From: Enterobacter_D sp963521185 | Lineage (GTDB): Bacteria; Pseudomonadota; Gammaproteobacteria; Enterobacterales; Enterobacteriaceae | Reading direction: 5' to 3' | Length of the DNA stretch: 64,000 bases | NCBI GenBank assembly: GCA_963521185.1 | Contig: CAUQTV010000001.1 | Span: 744,001 to 808,000 of the forward strand | Shown here: positions 42,170 through 51,311 of the stretch, one piece after another | Layout of the letters: the number at the start of each line of letters is the position of its first letter | Numbering within the stretch: position 1 is the first letter of the stretch | Translations under genes and position numbers: made by a program | The notes under the pieces: model-generated | The model's database searches: none | What the model was told of the DNA's origin: nothing | Seen by the model: the letters and a program-made list of their open reading frames with translations, nothing else

Positions 42170-43045
42170 ATGCCTGTAAAACGCTATGACGCCTTTGAAA
42201 ACCTGCGGAAACACAACGCGGTGCTGCACGACGCCGTTGCGCTCAATACCGGGGTGCAACTGGCGGCATGGTCCAATAAGCGCGATAACATTACCCAGTA
42301 TTGCGATCACCACACGCTGAGCCTCTACATCCAGGACGGTTACGAGAGCTACCACAAAACCCAAAGCGGCTGGAAAAACGGCGGCGGGCCGGACCGGTTC
42401 TGCCTGATGCCAAAAGAGAGCGAGTCGAGCTGGGATATTCGCGACGATTTGTCGTTTGTGCACCTTTACTGCACCGACGCGCATTTGCGTAAAATCGGCG
42501 AGCAAATCTGGGATCGCAGCCCGGCGTCGCTGAGCTTAAGCGAGCAGACCTTTGGGGAAGATGCGCAGATCACCGCGCTGTATCGTCATTTTCTGCTCGG
42601 CTGCGACTGGCAGCAGCAGGCGAACCAGCTCACGCTGAGCACCGCCTCAACGCTTCTGCTCACGCATCTGATGCAGCACTACGCCAACGTGCGCTGGCGT
42701 TTGCCGACGGTGACGGGCGGTCTGGCCCCCTCGGTGCTGCGTAACGTGCTGGCGATGATTGAGGCAAACCTGGCGCAACCGCTGACGCTGGACTGCCTGG
42801 CGCAGGAAGCGGCGCTCAGCGAATACCATTTTGCCCGTATGTTTAGGCAGTCAATGGGGCTGGCACCCCATCAGTACGTGATGCAGCGGCGCATGGCGCG
42901 GGCCGAAGAGATGGTGCGTCATAGCGCGCTGTCGCTAACGGATATCGCGCTGGCCTGCGGGTTTAACTCCGCCAGCCACTTCAGTAACCGTTTCAAAAGC
43001 GTGCTCGGCGTTACGCCATCTCAGCTACGCGCGGCGCACGCGTGA
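42170..43045 (+). CDS. AraC-family transcriptional regulator
   Basis: A 291-residue regulator with an N-terminal cupin-like sensing domain (TLSLYIQDGYESYHKTQSGWKNGGGPDRFCLMPKES) and a C-terminal double HTH from about residue 190 (LTLDCLAQEAALSEYHFARMFRQSMGLAPHQYV, then LTDIALACGFNSASHFSNRFKSVLGVTPSQLR). It is divergent from the EamA exporter and likely controls it through the phased repeats in between. The 3' end overlaps convergent ydcO by 21 bp. Inducer unknown. Confidence 0.9.
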   Translation: MPVKRYDAFENLRKHNAVLHDAVALNTGVQLAAWSNKRDNITQYCDHHTLSLYIQDGYESYHKTQSGWKNGGGPDRFCLMPKESESSWDIRDDLSFVHLYCTDAHLRKIGEQIWDRSPASLSLSEQTFGEDAQITALYRHFLLGCDWQQQANQLTLSTASTLLLTHLMQHYANVRWRLPTVTGGLAPSVLRNVLAMIEANLAQPLTLDCLAQEAALSEYHFARMFRQSMGLAPHQYVMQRRMARAEEMVRHSALSLTDIALACGFNSASHFSNRFKSVLGVTPSQLRAAHA

Positions 43046-44191
43046 CATCACGCTAAAGCAGATCCCTCCGGCAACCAGCCCCCAGAACGCAGAACCAATG
43101 CCCAGCAGCGTCATGCCGCTGGCGGTCAGCAAAAAGGTGACAATAGCCGCGTCGCGCTCGCGCTCATTCACCAGCGCCTGATGCAGGCTGCCGCTAATGG
43201 TGCCGAGCAGCGCAAGCCCGGCCAGCGTCTGGATCCAGCTAGGCGGCAACGCGGCCATCAACGCGGTAATCGAGCCACCCACCATCCCGGCCAGTAGATA
43301 AAATACCCCGGCGGCGGCTGCGGCCATCCAGCGTTTATCGGCCTGCGGGTGCGCATCCGGACTCTGGCAGATGGCCGCCGTAATGGCGGCAATGCAGATG
43401 GAGTAGACGCCAAACACTGAAAGCAGCAGCGCCATCCCCCCGGTAAAGGTCATCAGCGGTGACACCGGCACGCGAAAACCAGCGGCCTGCATCGTGGCGA
43501 GTCCCGGCGCGTTTTGCGACGCCATCGTTACCAGAAAGAAGGGAATACCGATGCTGACAAGCGTGGTGAGTTCAAAACGCGGCGCGGTAAATTCAGGCAG
43601 TACCACCGCAAACCTCAGGTTAGATGTGACAACGTCACCTGATAGCCAGGCCACGATACCGCCAACCACCAGCGTTGCCACAATGGCGTAGCGCGGTGCC
43701 AGCGCTTTACAGAGCATCCACGCCAGCAACATAGTGCCGCATAACGCAAAATGGCCTTCAAGATTACCGAAGGCTTGCAGACCAAATCGCAGTAAAATAC
43801 CGCCGAGCATTGCTGCCGCCAGCGAATGCGGGATGATGTTCATCAGGCGGGCGAACAGGCCTGTGACGCCGCACAGCAGGATCAGCGCATTGGCGAAAAT
43901 AAACACGCCGACCGCGTCGTTAAGCGTCAGGCCCTGTAAGCTGGTGGCGAGCAGTGCCGCGCCGGGCGTTGACCAGGCGGTCAGCACCGGTACGCGATAC
44001 CAGAGCGTGAGCGCCAGCGTACTAACGCCCATCGCCAGCCCGAGTGCCGTCATCCAGCCGGCGATCTGTCCGGGACTTGCCCCGGCGACGGTGGCCGCCT
44101 GCCAGATAATGGCGGCGGAACTGGCATAGCCGACCAGCACGGCGACAAACCCGGCAAGGGCGGTGGGAAAAGGCAGAACGAACGGGCGCAT
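43025..44191 (-). CDS. ydcO: YdcO, BenE-family benzoate-type transporter
   Basis: A 388-residue inner-membrane protein with about 11-12 hydrophobic segments, matching E. coli YdcO (391 aa). BenE hallmarks include VGYASSAAIIWQAA in helix 1, VLTAWSTPGAALLA, NIIPHSLAAAMLGGILLRFG and MASQNAPGLATMQAAGF. It is predicted to import aromatic carboxylates with protons; no catabolic genes are linked. AAGGAATGCT precedes the ATG. It is divergent from the XRE-cupin regulator ydcN, as in K-12, which is the likely regulator. Confidence 0.92.
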   Translation of the reverse strand: MRPFVLPFPTALAGFVAVLVGYASSAAIIWQAATVAGASPGQIAGWMTALGLAMGVSTLALTLWYRVPVLTAWSTPGAALLATSLQGLTLNDAVGVFIFANALILLCGVTGLFARLMNIIPHSLAAAMLGGILLRFGLQAFGNLEGHFALCGTMLLAWMLCKALAPRYAIVATLVVGGIVAWLSGDVVTSNLRFAVVLPEFTAPRFELTTLVSIGIPFFLVTMASQNAPGLATMQAAGFRVPVSPLMTFTGGMALLLSVFGVYSICIAAITAAICQSPDAHPQADKRWMAAAAAGVFYLLAGMVGGSITALMAALPPSWIQTLAGLALLGTISGSLHQALVNERERDAAIVTFLLTASGMTLLGIGSAFWGLVAGGICFSVMSRVRRA

Positions 44192-44296
44192 AGCATTCCT
44201 TGTGCGTTATAACGTCCATTGAATTTATCACTGGGCGCTTTAGCGTACAAGCGGTAAGCTTATTGACAGTAAGTGATTGTCCTTAAGGAGAAAAGC

Positions 44297-44863
44297 GTGG
44301 ATCTGACACATTACCTGGCGAACACCCTGAAAACACTGCGCCAGGGGCGGGGCTGGAGTTTATCGCGGCTGGCGGAAGAGACCGGGGTATCGAAGGCGAT
44401 GCTCGGGCAAATCGAGCGCAATGAATCCAGTCCGACGGTCTCAACGCTGTGGAAAATCGCCACCGGGCTGAATGTGCCGTTCTCGACGTTTATTGCCGCA
44501 CCGGATGCCGTCGCGCCGCAGACCTACGATCCCGACAGCCAGGCGATGGTGATCACGCCGCTCTTCCCGTGGGACGCACAGCTGCATTTCGATCTGTTTA
44601 ACATCACGCTGGCACCGGGCGCGTTCAGTGAATCAACGCCCCATGAAGCGGGGGTGATCGAGCACGTGGTGGTGATTTCTGGCGTGCTGGACATGCGTAT
44701 TGACGGGCAGTGGCAAAGCCTGGCGGCTGACAGCGGCGTGCGCTTTGCCGGGGATAAAACCCACGCGTACCGCAACAGTACGGCATTACCGGTGCAGTTT
44801 CACTCGCTGATCCACTACCCGAAAGAGAAAAGCCCAAAAGAAAAAACCGCCGACGCGCGGTGA
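44297..44863 (+). CDS. ydcN: YdcN, XRE-HTH/cupin transcriptional regulator
   Basis: A 188-residue regulator: HTH_XRE at about residues 10-65 (LKTLRQGRGWSLSRLAEETGVSKAMLGQIERNESSPTVSTLWKIA) and a C-terminal cupin (STPHEAGVIEHVVVISGVLDMRI, then RFAGDKTHAYRN). GTG 44297 is chosen because AAGGAG lies 6 bases upstream and it matches the start region of E. coli YdcN (178 aa). The C terminus has a short Lys-rich extension. It is divergent from ydcO and probably controls it. Confidence 0.92.
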   Translation: MDLTHYLANTLKTLRQGRGWSLSRLAEETGVSKAMLGQIERNESSPTVSTLWKIATGLNVPFSTFIAAPDAVAPQTYDPDSQAMVITPLFPWDAQLHFDLFNITLAPGAFSESTPHEAGVIEHVVVISGVLDMRIDGQWQSLAADSGVRFAGDKTHAYRNSTALPVQFHSLIHYPKEKSPKEKTADAR

Positions 44864-44944
44864 TCCTGCAAAAGTGTTTTGGCCTGCACAAGGAATATCA
44901 CTACAATAGCGGCCATTTTGCCCCTTTCGGATAACAACTTTCGT

Positions 44945-46903
44945 ATGCGCCTGCAAACCCAACATCTTGAACTTTTGAGCCCTGCCCGTGATACCGACAT
45001 CGCTCGCGAAGCCATTTTGCACGGCGCGGACGCGGTCTATATTGGCGGCCCTGGCTTTGGTGCGCGTCATAACGCCAGCAACAGCCTGAGCGATATCGCG
45101 GCGCTGGTGCCCTTTGCCCATCGCTACGGCGCGAAAGTGTTCATTACGCTCAACACCATTCTGCACGAGGATGAGCTGGAACCGGCGCAGCGCCTGATTA
45201 ACGCGTTCTATCAGATTGGCGTTGATGCGCTGATCGTGCAGGATATGGGCATTCTCGAACTGGATATCCCGCCCATTGATCTGCATGCCAGCACCCAGTG
45301 TGATATTCGCAGCGTTGAAAAAGCGACATTTCTCTCGGGCGTAGGCTTCTCGCAAATCGTGCTGGCCCGCGAGCTAAACCTGCAACAGATTCAGGCTATT
45401 CATTCTGCCACTGACGCCACCATTGAGTTTTTCATTCATGGTGCGCTGTGCGTGGCCTATTCCGGTCAGTGCTACATTTCCCACGCCCAGACCGGGCGCA
45501 GCGCTAACCGTGGCGACTGCTCGCAGGCCTGCCGCTTGCCCTTCACTCTGAAAGACGATCAGGGTCGCGTGGTGTCCTATGAAAAGCACCTGCTGTCGAT
45601 GAAAGACAACGATCAGAGCGCCAACCTTGGGGCGCTGATTGATGCGGGGGTGCGATCCTTCAAAATTGAAGGACGCTACAAAGACATGAGCTATGTGAAG
45701 AATATCACCGCGCATTATCGTCAGATGCTCGACGCCATTATTGAAGACCGGGGCGATCTGGCGCGGGCTTCCGCAGGGCGTACCGAACACTTCTTTGTAC
45801 CGTCCACGGACAAAACCTTCCACCGTGGCAGCACCGACTATTTTGTTAACGCGCGTAAAACCGACATCGGTGCCTTCGACTCGCCAAAATTTATTGGCCT
45901 GCCGGTGGGTGAAGTGTTGAAGGTCGGCAAGGATCATCTCTACGTACAGGTGAGCGAGCCGCTGGCAAACGGTGACGGGCTGAATGTGATGATCAAGCGT
46001 GATGTCGTGGGTTTTCGCGCCAATACCGTGGAAAAAACCGCTGACAATCGCTACCGCGTATATCCGAACGAGATGCCCGCCGATCTGCACAAAGTGCGAC
46101 CGCACCAGGCGCTTAACCGCAACCTTGATCATAACTGGCAGCAGGCGCTGACCAAAACTTCCAGCGCGCGGCGCATCGCCGTGGATATTGAACTCGGCGG
46201 CTGGCAGGAGCAGCTGATCCTGACGGTGACCTGTGAAGACGGGATCAGCGTCACGCATACGCTGGACGGTCAGTTCGACGAAGCCAACAATGCAGAGAAA
46301 GCGCGCAGTCAGTTGCAGGACGGGCTGGCGAAACTGGGCCAGACGATCTACTACGCGCGCGACATTACCATTGCGCTGCCGGACGCGCTGTTTGTGCCGA
46401 ACAGCCTGCTTAACCAGCTGCGTCGCGAGACTATCGAACAGCTTGATGCGGCAAGGGTGGCGGGCTATACGCGTGGCAGCCGTAAACCCGTCGCCACGCC
46501 TGCGCCGGTCTACCCGGAGTCGCATTTGTCGTTTCTCGCCAACGTTTATAACAGTAAGGCACGCGCGTTTTACCATCGCTACGGCGTGCAGTTGATTGAC
46601 GCGGCGTATGAAGCGCACGAAGAGAAGGGCGATGTCCCGGTGATGATCACCAAGCACTGCCTGCGCTTTGCGTTTAATCTGTGCCCGAAACAGGCGAAAG
46701 GCTCGATCAAAAGCTGGAAGGCCACACCGATGCAGCTGGTGCAGGGGGATGAGGTGCTGACGCTGAAATTCGATTGCCGTCCGTGTGAGATGCACGTGAT
46801 AGGCAAAATCAAAAATCATATTTTGAAATTGCCCCACGCCGGGAGCATCGTCGCCTCCGTCAGCCCCGAAGAGTTGATGAAGACGTTACCCAAACGAAAA
46901 TAA
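44945..46903 (+). CDS. rlhA: RlhA (YdcP), 23S rRNA C2501 hydroxylase, U32 family
   Basis: A 652-residue U32-family protein, collinear with E. coli RlhA/YdcP (653 aa), which makes 5-hydroxycytidine at 23S rRNA position 2501. HASTQCDIRS, the U32 signature EFFIHGALCVAYSGQCYIS, the Cys cluster RGDCSQACRLPF, and the later CLRFAFNLCP and FDCRPCEMH are present, consistent with an iron-sulfur site. ATG 44945 matches the E. coli start; an upstream in-frame codon lacks a ribosome site. Single-gene unit followed by a REP-like palindrome. Confidence 0.95.
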   Translation: MRLQTQHLELLSPARDTDIAREAILHGADAVYIGGPGFGARHNASNSLSDIAALVPFAHRYGAKVFITLNTILHEDELEPAQRLINAFYQIGVDALIVQDMGILELDIPPIDLHASTQCDIRSVEKATFLSGVGFSQIVLARELNLQQIQAIHSATDATIEFFIHGALCVAYSGQCYISHAQTGRSANRGDCSQACRLPFTLKDDQGRVVSYEKHLLSMKDNDQSANLGALIDAGVRSFKIEGRYKDMSYVKNITAHYRQMLDAIIEDRGDLARASAGRTEHFFVPSTDKTFHRGSTDYFVNARKTDIGAFDSPKFIGLPVGEVLKVGKDHLYVQVSEPLANGDGLNVMIKRDVVGFRANTVEKTADNRYRVYPNEMPADLHKVRPHQALNRNLDHNWQQALTKTSSARRIAVDIELGGWQEQLILTVTCEDGISVTHTLDGQFDEANNAEKARSQLQDGLAKLGQTIYYARDITIALPDALFVPNSLLNQLRRETIEQLDAARVAGYTRGSRKPVATPAPVYPESHLSFLANVYNSKARAFYHRYGVQLIDAAYEAHEEKGDVPVMITKHCLRFAFNLCPKQAKGSIKSWKATPMQLVQGDEVLTLKFDCRPCEMHVIGKIKNHILKLPHAGSIVASVSPEELMKTLPKRK

Positions 46904-46917
46904 TCAATAGTAAACAC

Positions 46918-46948
46918 AGGCCGGGCAAGGCGCAGTCGCCGCCCGGCG
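46918..46948. repeat. REP-like palindrome after rlhA
   Basis: GGCCGGGCAAGGCGC and GCCGCCCGGC form an imperfect REP-type palindrome between the convergent rlhA and bd-oxidase transcripts. Confidence 0.75.
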
Positions 46949-46958
46949 TTTCTCCCGG

Positions 46959-47087
46959 TTAATGCGATTTAAAACCCGCTGCGCTCATCAACAGCCTAAA
47001 CCCCATGCTGACCACGCCCAGCGCCAGCACGCTCCCGCCCCAAATGACTACCAGCCAGAACAGGCGTTTAAACACTAACCCTGGCAT
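46959..47087 (-). CDS. DUF2474 small subunit of the CioAB-type oxidase (42 aa)
   Basis: A 42-residue single-span membrane protein (FKRLFWLVVIWGGSVLALGVV, then FRLLMSAAGFK). It matches the DUF2474 family found at the end of cioAB operons, analogous to CydX of the classical bd oxidase. Its ATG overlaps the cioB stop by one base (TGATG), so it is translationally coupled. Confidence 0.85.
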   Translation of the reverse strand: MPGLVFKRLFWLVVIWGGSVLALGVVSMGFRLLMSAAGFKSH

Positions 47088-48097
47088 CAGTGATACCCCT
47101 CGCCAGGCGTCACTTTCCCGCGAAACACGTAATAGCTCCAGAAGGTGTACACCAGAATAATCGGGATAATTAACAGCGCGCCGACCAGCATAAACCCCTG
47201 ACTCTGCGCGGGGGCTGCCGCCTGCCACAGCGTAATGGACGGCGGAATAATATGCGGCCAGATGCTGATCCCAAGCCCGCTAAAGCCTAAGAAAATCAGC
47301 CCCAGCGTCAGCACAAACGGCAGCGCGTGACGCTGCGAATTACCGAGGCTGCGCCATTGCCACAGGCTTAGCACGATAACCAGCGCCGGAACCGGCAGCA
47401 GGAAGAACAGATTCGGCAGGCTAAACCAGCGCGCGGCAATCGCCGGGTGTGACAGCGGCGTCCACAGGCTGATAATGCCGATCGCCACCAGCAGCGCCAG
47501 CAGCAGTTTTCGTGCGGCATAGCGCATTTTTCGCTGTAGCTCGCCTTCGCTTTTCATCACCAGCCAGCTTGCGCCAAGCAGCGCATAGGCCACCACCAGA
47601 CCCAGCCCGCAAAACAGGTTAAACGGCGTTAACCAGTCCAGCGCGCCGCCGGTCCACGCGCGGTTAGCCACCGGGAAACCGTTGATCACCGCGCCAACGA
47701 CAACCCCCTGCGCAAAGGTCGCGAGGAGAGAGCCGCCGATAAGCGCGCGATCCCAGAACGGGCGATGCGCGGGGGTGGCTTTAAAGCGAAACTCAAAAGC
47801 CACGCCGCGAAAAATTAACCCGATTAACATCAGCGTCAGCGGGATCGTCAGCGCATCAATGATCACCGCATAGGCCAGCGGAAACGCGCCGAAAAGCCCC
47901 GCACCACCGAGCACCAGCCAGGTTTCATTCCCGTCCCATACCGGAGCGACGCTGTTGACCATCACATCGCGATCCTCGCTCTCGCGGATGAGCGGAAACA
48001 AAATCCCCATTCCCAGATCAAAGCCGTCCATCACGATGTACATCAGGGTGGCGAAGACGATGATCACAAACCAGATAACCGATAAATCGATACCCAT
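47087..48097 (-). CDS. cioB: Cytochrome bd-type oxidase subunit II (CioB-like)
   Basis: A 336-residue subunit with about 8-9 membrane helices. WFVIIVFATLMYIVMDGFDLGMGILFPLI, APVWDGNETWLVLGGAGLFGAFPLAYA and SYYVFRGKV are CydB/CioB signatures. With CioA it forms a quinol oxidase that reduces oxygen to water without proton pumping. Its start shares one base with the cioA stop. The length (336) and the DUF2474 partner favour the CioAB branch over CydAB. Confidence 0.9.
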   Translation of the reverse strand: MGIDLSVIWFVIIVFATLMYIVMDGFDLGMGILFPLIRESEDRDVMVNSVAPVWDGNETWLVLGGAGLFGAFPLAYAVIIDALTIPLTLMLIGLIFRGVAFEFRFKATPAHRPFWDRALIGGSLLATFAQGVVVGAVINGFPVANRAWTGGALDWLTPFNLFCGLGLVVAYALLGASWLVMKSEGELQRKMRYAARKLLLALLVAIGIISLWTPLSHPAIAARWFSLPNLFFLLPVPALVIVLSLWQWRSLGNSQRHALPFVLTLGLIFLGFSGLGISIWPHIIPPSITLWQAAAPAQSQGFMLVGALLIIPIILVYTFWSYYVFRGKVTPGEGYH

Positions 48098-49482
48098 TAT
48101 TCAAATTCCTCAGTGGCGGCAGAGAGCGGACGTGCGGGCGTACCCTGCGCGGGCGGTTCATCGAACGGCTGCGGCCCGTGCTTGATCAGACGCACCATGT
48201 AGCTGTAACCGACGCCGAAAACCGAGGTGTAAACCACGAAAAACGCCAGCAGGCTGATGCTCATTTGCAGCGTGCCGTGCGCCGATACCGCGTCGGCGGT
48301 GCGTTGCAGTCCATACACGACCCACGGCTGGCGTCCCACCTCGGTGGTGACCCAACCCGCCAGAATCGCCACCAGTCCCGCAGGCCCCATCCACAGCGCA
48401 AAGTGCAGGAACGCGCGGCAGTCATACAGCCGCTGTTTATAACGCAGCCACAGGGCGAGCACGCCGAGCAGGATCATCAGCAGACCCAGCGCCACCATCA
48501 CGCGGAACGACCAGAAGACAATCGTGGCATTAGGCCTGTCGGCTTTAGGAAACTCTTTAAGCGCCGGAACCTGTTTGTCCAGGCTGTGCGTCAGGATCAG
48601 GCTGCCCAGCGCCGGAATTTCCAGGCCAAAGCGCGTACGCTCCTGCTGCATATCCGGTAAGCCAAACAGCAGCAGCGGCGTAGCTTCACCGGGTTTATTT
48701 TCCCAATGCCCTTCAATGGCGGCAATTTTCGCCGGTTGGTGTTTAAGCGTATTGAGTCCGTGCATATCGCCGATCATCGCCTGCACCGGCGCGACAATCA
48801 GCGTGGTCCACAGCGCCATGGAAAACATCGCGCGGATCGCGGGCGAGCGGTTGCCGCGCAAAAGATGCCAGGCCGCTGAGGCCCCGACAAACAGCGCGCT
48901 ACTGAGAAATGCCGCCACGGTCATGTGCAGCAGACGGTAGGGGAACGACGGGTTGAAAATGACCGCCAGCCAGTCCACCGGCACCACCTGGCCGTTATGG
49001 ATCTCAAAGCCCTGCGGCGTGTGCATCCAGCTGTTGGAGGCCAGGATCCAGAAGGTGGACATCAGGGTGCCAAGCGCCACCATGCAGGTCGCGAAGTAGT
49101 GCAGGCCAGGCCCGACTTTGTTCCAGCCGAACAGCATCACCCCGAGAAAACCCGCTTCAAGGAAAAACGCCGTCAGCACTTCATAAGTCAGCAGCGGGCC
49201 GGTAATGCTGCCAGCGAACTGCGAAAAACCGCTCCAGTTGGTGCCAAACTGATAGGCCATGACCAGACCGGATACGACGCCCATGCCGAAGTTAACGGCA
49301 AAAATTTTTGACCAGAACTGGTAGAGCGAGCGCCAGACCGGATTGTTTGTTTTCAGCCACAGCCCTTCCAGCACCGCAAGGTAGCTGGCGAGACCGATGG
49401 TGATCGCCGGGAAAATAATGTGAAAAGAAACCGTGAAGGCGAACTGGATCCTCGCCAGGTGAAACGCGTCAAGACCGAACAT
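48097..49482 (-). CDS. cioA: Cytochrome bd-type oxidase subunit I (CioA-like, short Q-loop)
   Basis: A 461-residue subunit I. Heme-ligand regions are seen in LARIQFAFTVSFHIIFP (His near 20), the second His in LLHMTVAAFL, and the GWVTTEVGRQPWVVYG motif. It is about 60 residues shorter than E. coli CydA, with the quinol loop reduced, as in cyanide-insensitive oxidases. ATG 49482 follows GAGG at good spacing. It is the first gene of cioA-cioB-DUF2474 and divergent from ydcR. K-12 lacks this operon between ydcP and ydcR. Confidence 0.9.
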   Translation of the reverse strand: MFGLDAFHLARIQFAFTVSFHIIFPAITIGLASYLAVLEGLWLKTNNPVWRSLYQFWSKIFAVNFGMGVVSGLVMAYQFGTNWSGFSQFAGSITGPLLTYEVLTAFFLEAGFLGVMLFGWNKVGPGLHYFATCMVALGTLMSTFWILASNSWMHTPQGFEIHNGQVVPVDWLAVIFNPSFPYRLLHMTVAAFLSSALFVGASAAWHLLRGNRSPAIRAMFSMALWTTLIVAPVQAMIGDMHGLNTLKHQPAKIAAIEGHWENKPGEATPLLLFGLPDMQQERTRFGLEIPALGSLILTHSLDKQVPALKEFPKADRPNATIVFWSFRVMVALGLLMILLGVLALWLRYKQRLYDCRAFLHFALWMGPAGLVAILAGWVTTEVGRQPWVVYGLQRTADAVSAHGTLQMSISLLAFFVVYTSVFGVGYSYMVRLIKHGPQPFDEPPAQGTPARPLSAATEEFE

Positions 49483-49665
49483 GTACAACCTCAAAATGTA
49501 CCGCTGAGGCCGTTATGGTAGCGAGTGGGGTGCAGAAGATGCAGACGCAGATCAGCGATATTTTATGATAACAGTTGAACAGAAATGGCGGTTTTGCGCG
49601 AACTGATATAGCCGCGCAACGGTGCGCATGCTAGGGTAGCTTCAGGTTAATTAAGTGTAAATGAG

Positions 49666-51075
49666 ATGAAAAAATACCAGCGCCTGGCGCAGCAGCTTAG
49701 GGAACAAATCGAACTGGGCGTGTGGCAACCGGGAGACCGACTGCCGTCGCTGCGCGAGCAGGTGGTGAACAGCGGCATGAGCTTTATGACCGTGGGCCAC
49801 GCATATCAACTGCTCGAAAGTCAGGGGCGGATCGTCGCCCGTCCGCAGTCGGGCTATTTTGTTGCCCCGCGCGCGGTCAGGCAGCAGCCCGCGCCGCCTG
49901 CGCAGGTGATGCGCGATGAAGCGGTGGATATCAACACCTATATTTTTGAGGTGTTGCAGGCCAGCGGCAACGCCGCCGTGGTGCCCTTTGCCTCGGCGTT
50001 TCCCGATCCGCATCTGTTCCCGCAGCAGCAGCTAAACCGCTCGCTGGCGAACGTCAGCAAAACCGCCACCGCGATGAGCGTGCTGGAAAATCTGCCCCCG
50101 GGCAATGCCGAACTGCGCCACGCCATCGCCCGCCGCTACGCGCAGCAGGGCATGACGATTTCACCGGATGAAATTGTCATTACCGCCGGTGCGCTTGAAG
50201 CGCTCAATCTCAGCCTGCAAGCGGTCACTAATCCGGGGGACTGGGTGATTGTCGAAAACCCGTGCTTTTACGGCGCGCTCCAGGCGCTGGAACGCTTGCG
50301 GTTAAAGGCGCTGTCCGTGGCTACCGACGTCAACGAAGGTATCGATCTGGCGGCGCTGGCGCAGGCGCTGGAAGAGTATCCGGTCAAAGCCTGCTGGCTG
50401 ATGACCAACAGCCAGAACCCGCTCGGCTTTACGCTCAGCGCGGAGAAAAAAGCGCGGCTGGTGGCGCTGTTAACCGCGCATAACGTCACGCTGATCGAGG
50501 ATGACGTCTACAGCGAGCTCTATTACGGTCGTGAAAAACCCCTGCCTGCCAAAGCCTGGGATACGCAGGACATGACGCTGCACTGTTCGTCGTTCTCCAA
50601 ATGCCTGGTGGCCGGGTTTCGCATTGGCTGGGTGGCGGCGGGGAAACATGCGCGGCGCATTCAGCAGTTACAGCTAATGAGCACCTTATCCACCAGTTCC
50701 CCCATGCAGCTGGCGCTGGTGGATTACCTTGCCACCCGGCGCTACGACGCCCATCTGCGCCGTTTGCGCCGCACACTGGCCGAGCGTAAACAGCAAAGCT
50801 GGCAGGCGCTGATGCGTCACTTGCCCGCAGAGGTCAAAATACACCACAACGAGAGCGGCTATTTTTTATGGCTGGAGCTGCCCGCGCCGCTGGACGCCGG
50901 AGTGCTGAGCGAGCGGGCGCTGGCGCACCACATCAGCATTGCGCCGGGCAAAATGTTTTCCACGTCCGATGCGTGGATCCCGTTCTTTCGTTTCAACACC
51001 TCCTGGGAATGGGGCGCGCGCGAAGAGCAGGCGGTCAGCACGCTCGGTCAGTTAATTCGTGAAATGCTGAAATAA
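49666..51075 (+). CDS. ydcR: YdcR, MocR-type GntR/aminotransferase regulator
   Basis: A 469-residue fusion of an N-terminal GntR winged helix (about 1-70: LREQIELGVWQPGDRLPSLREQVVNSG) and a fold-type I aminotransferase domain from about 100. The PLP-lysine motif is CSSFSKCLVAGFRIGW and the SQNPLGFTL motif replaces the usual NPTG. E. coli YdcR is 468 residues. MocR proteins bind PLP adducts and often control the neighbouring operon, here ydcSTUV-patD. A bulged hairpin (about 51078-51106) follows the stop. Confidence 0.94.
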   Translation: MKKYQRLAQQLREQIELGVWQPGDRLPSLREQVVNSGMSFMTVGHAYQLLESQGRIVARPQSGYFVAPRAVRQQPAPPAQVMRDEAVDINTYIFEVLQASGNAAVVPFASAFPDPHLFPQQQLNRSLANVSKTATAMSVLENLPPGNAELRHAIARRYAQQGMTISPDEIVITAGALEALNLSLQAVTNPGDWVIVENPCFYGALQALERLRLKALSVATDVNEGIDLAALAQALEEYPVKACWLMTNSQNPLGFTLSAEKKARLVALLTAHNVTLIEDDVYSELYYGREKPLPAKAWDTQDMTLHCSSFSKCLVAGFRIGWVAAGKHARRIQQLQLMSTLSTSSPMQLALVDYLATRRYDAHLRRLRRTLAERKQQSWQALMRHLPAEVKIHHNESGYFLWLELPAPLDAGVLSERALAHHISIAPGKMFSTSDAWIPFFRFNTSWEWGAREEQAVSTLGQLIREMLK

Positions 51076-51311
51076 ACAAGGGGGTATTCTTATTTTTTGA
51101 ATATCCCATTCTCTTTTTAAAAATAAGCGGGGTTTATTTTTCGGCTCGGTTTTTCGCCATCGTTTTTCAATGCTTCATAGGAAATGTGAATAACAACGCA
51201 TATTTATCTTCTGCCACAGGTGCGGCTTCGGCGAGCGGTCTACCTTCATTAAGGGAGATATTTTTACGGCACGGCAGCCGCTCATTTTCTTTGCGACAGG
51301 AGTAAAACCGT

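Noticed and set aside
45374..46837. 487-codon open frame antisense to rlhA
   Set aside because: It lies wholly within rlhA, has no ribosome site, and its composition is that of a reversed coding frame in GC-rich DNA.
51265..51285. Sigma-54 promoter (GG-N10-GC) before ydcS
   Set aside because: The spacing exists, but the -12 half lacks TTGC and this dinucleotide pattern is frequent in GC-rich sequence.
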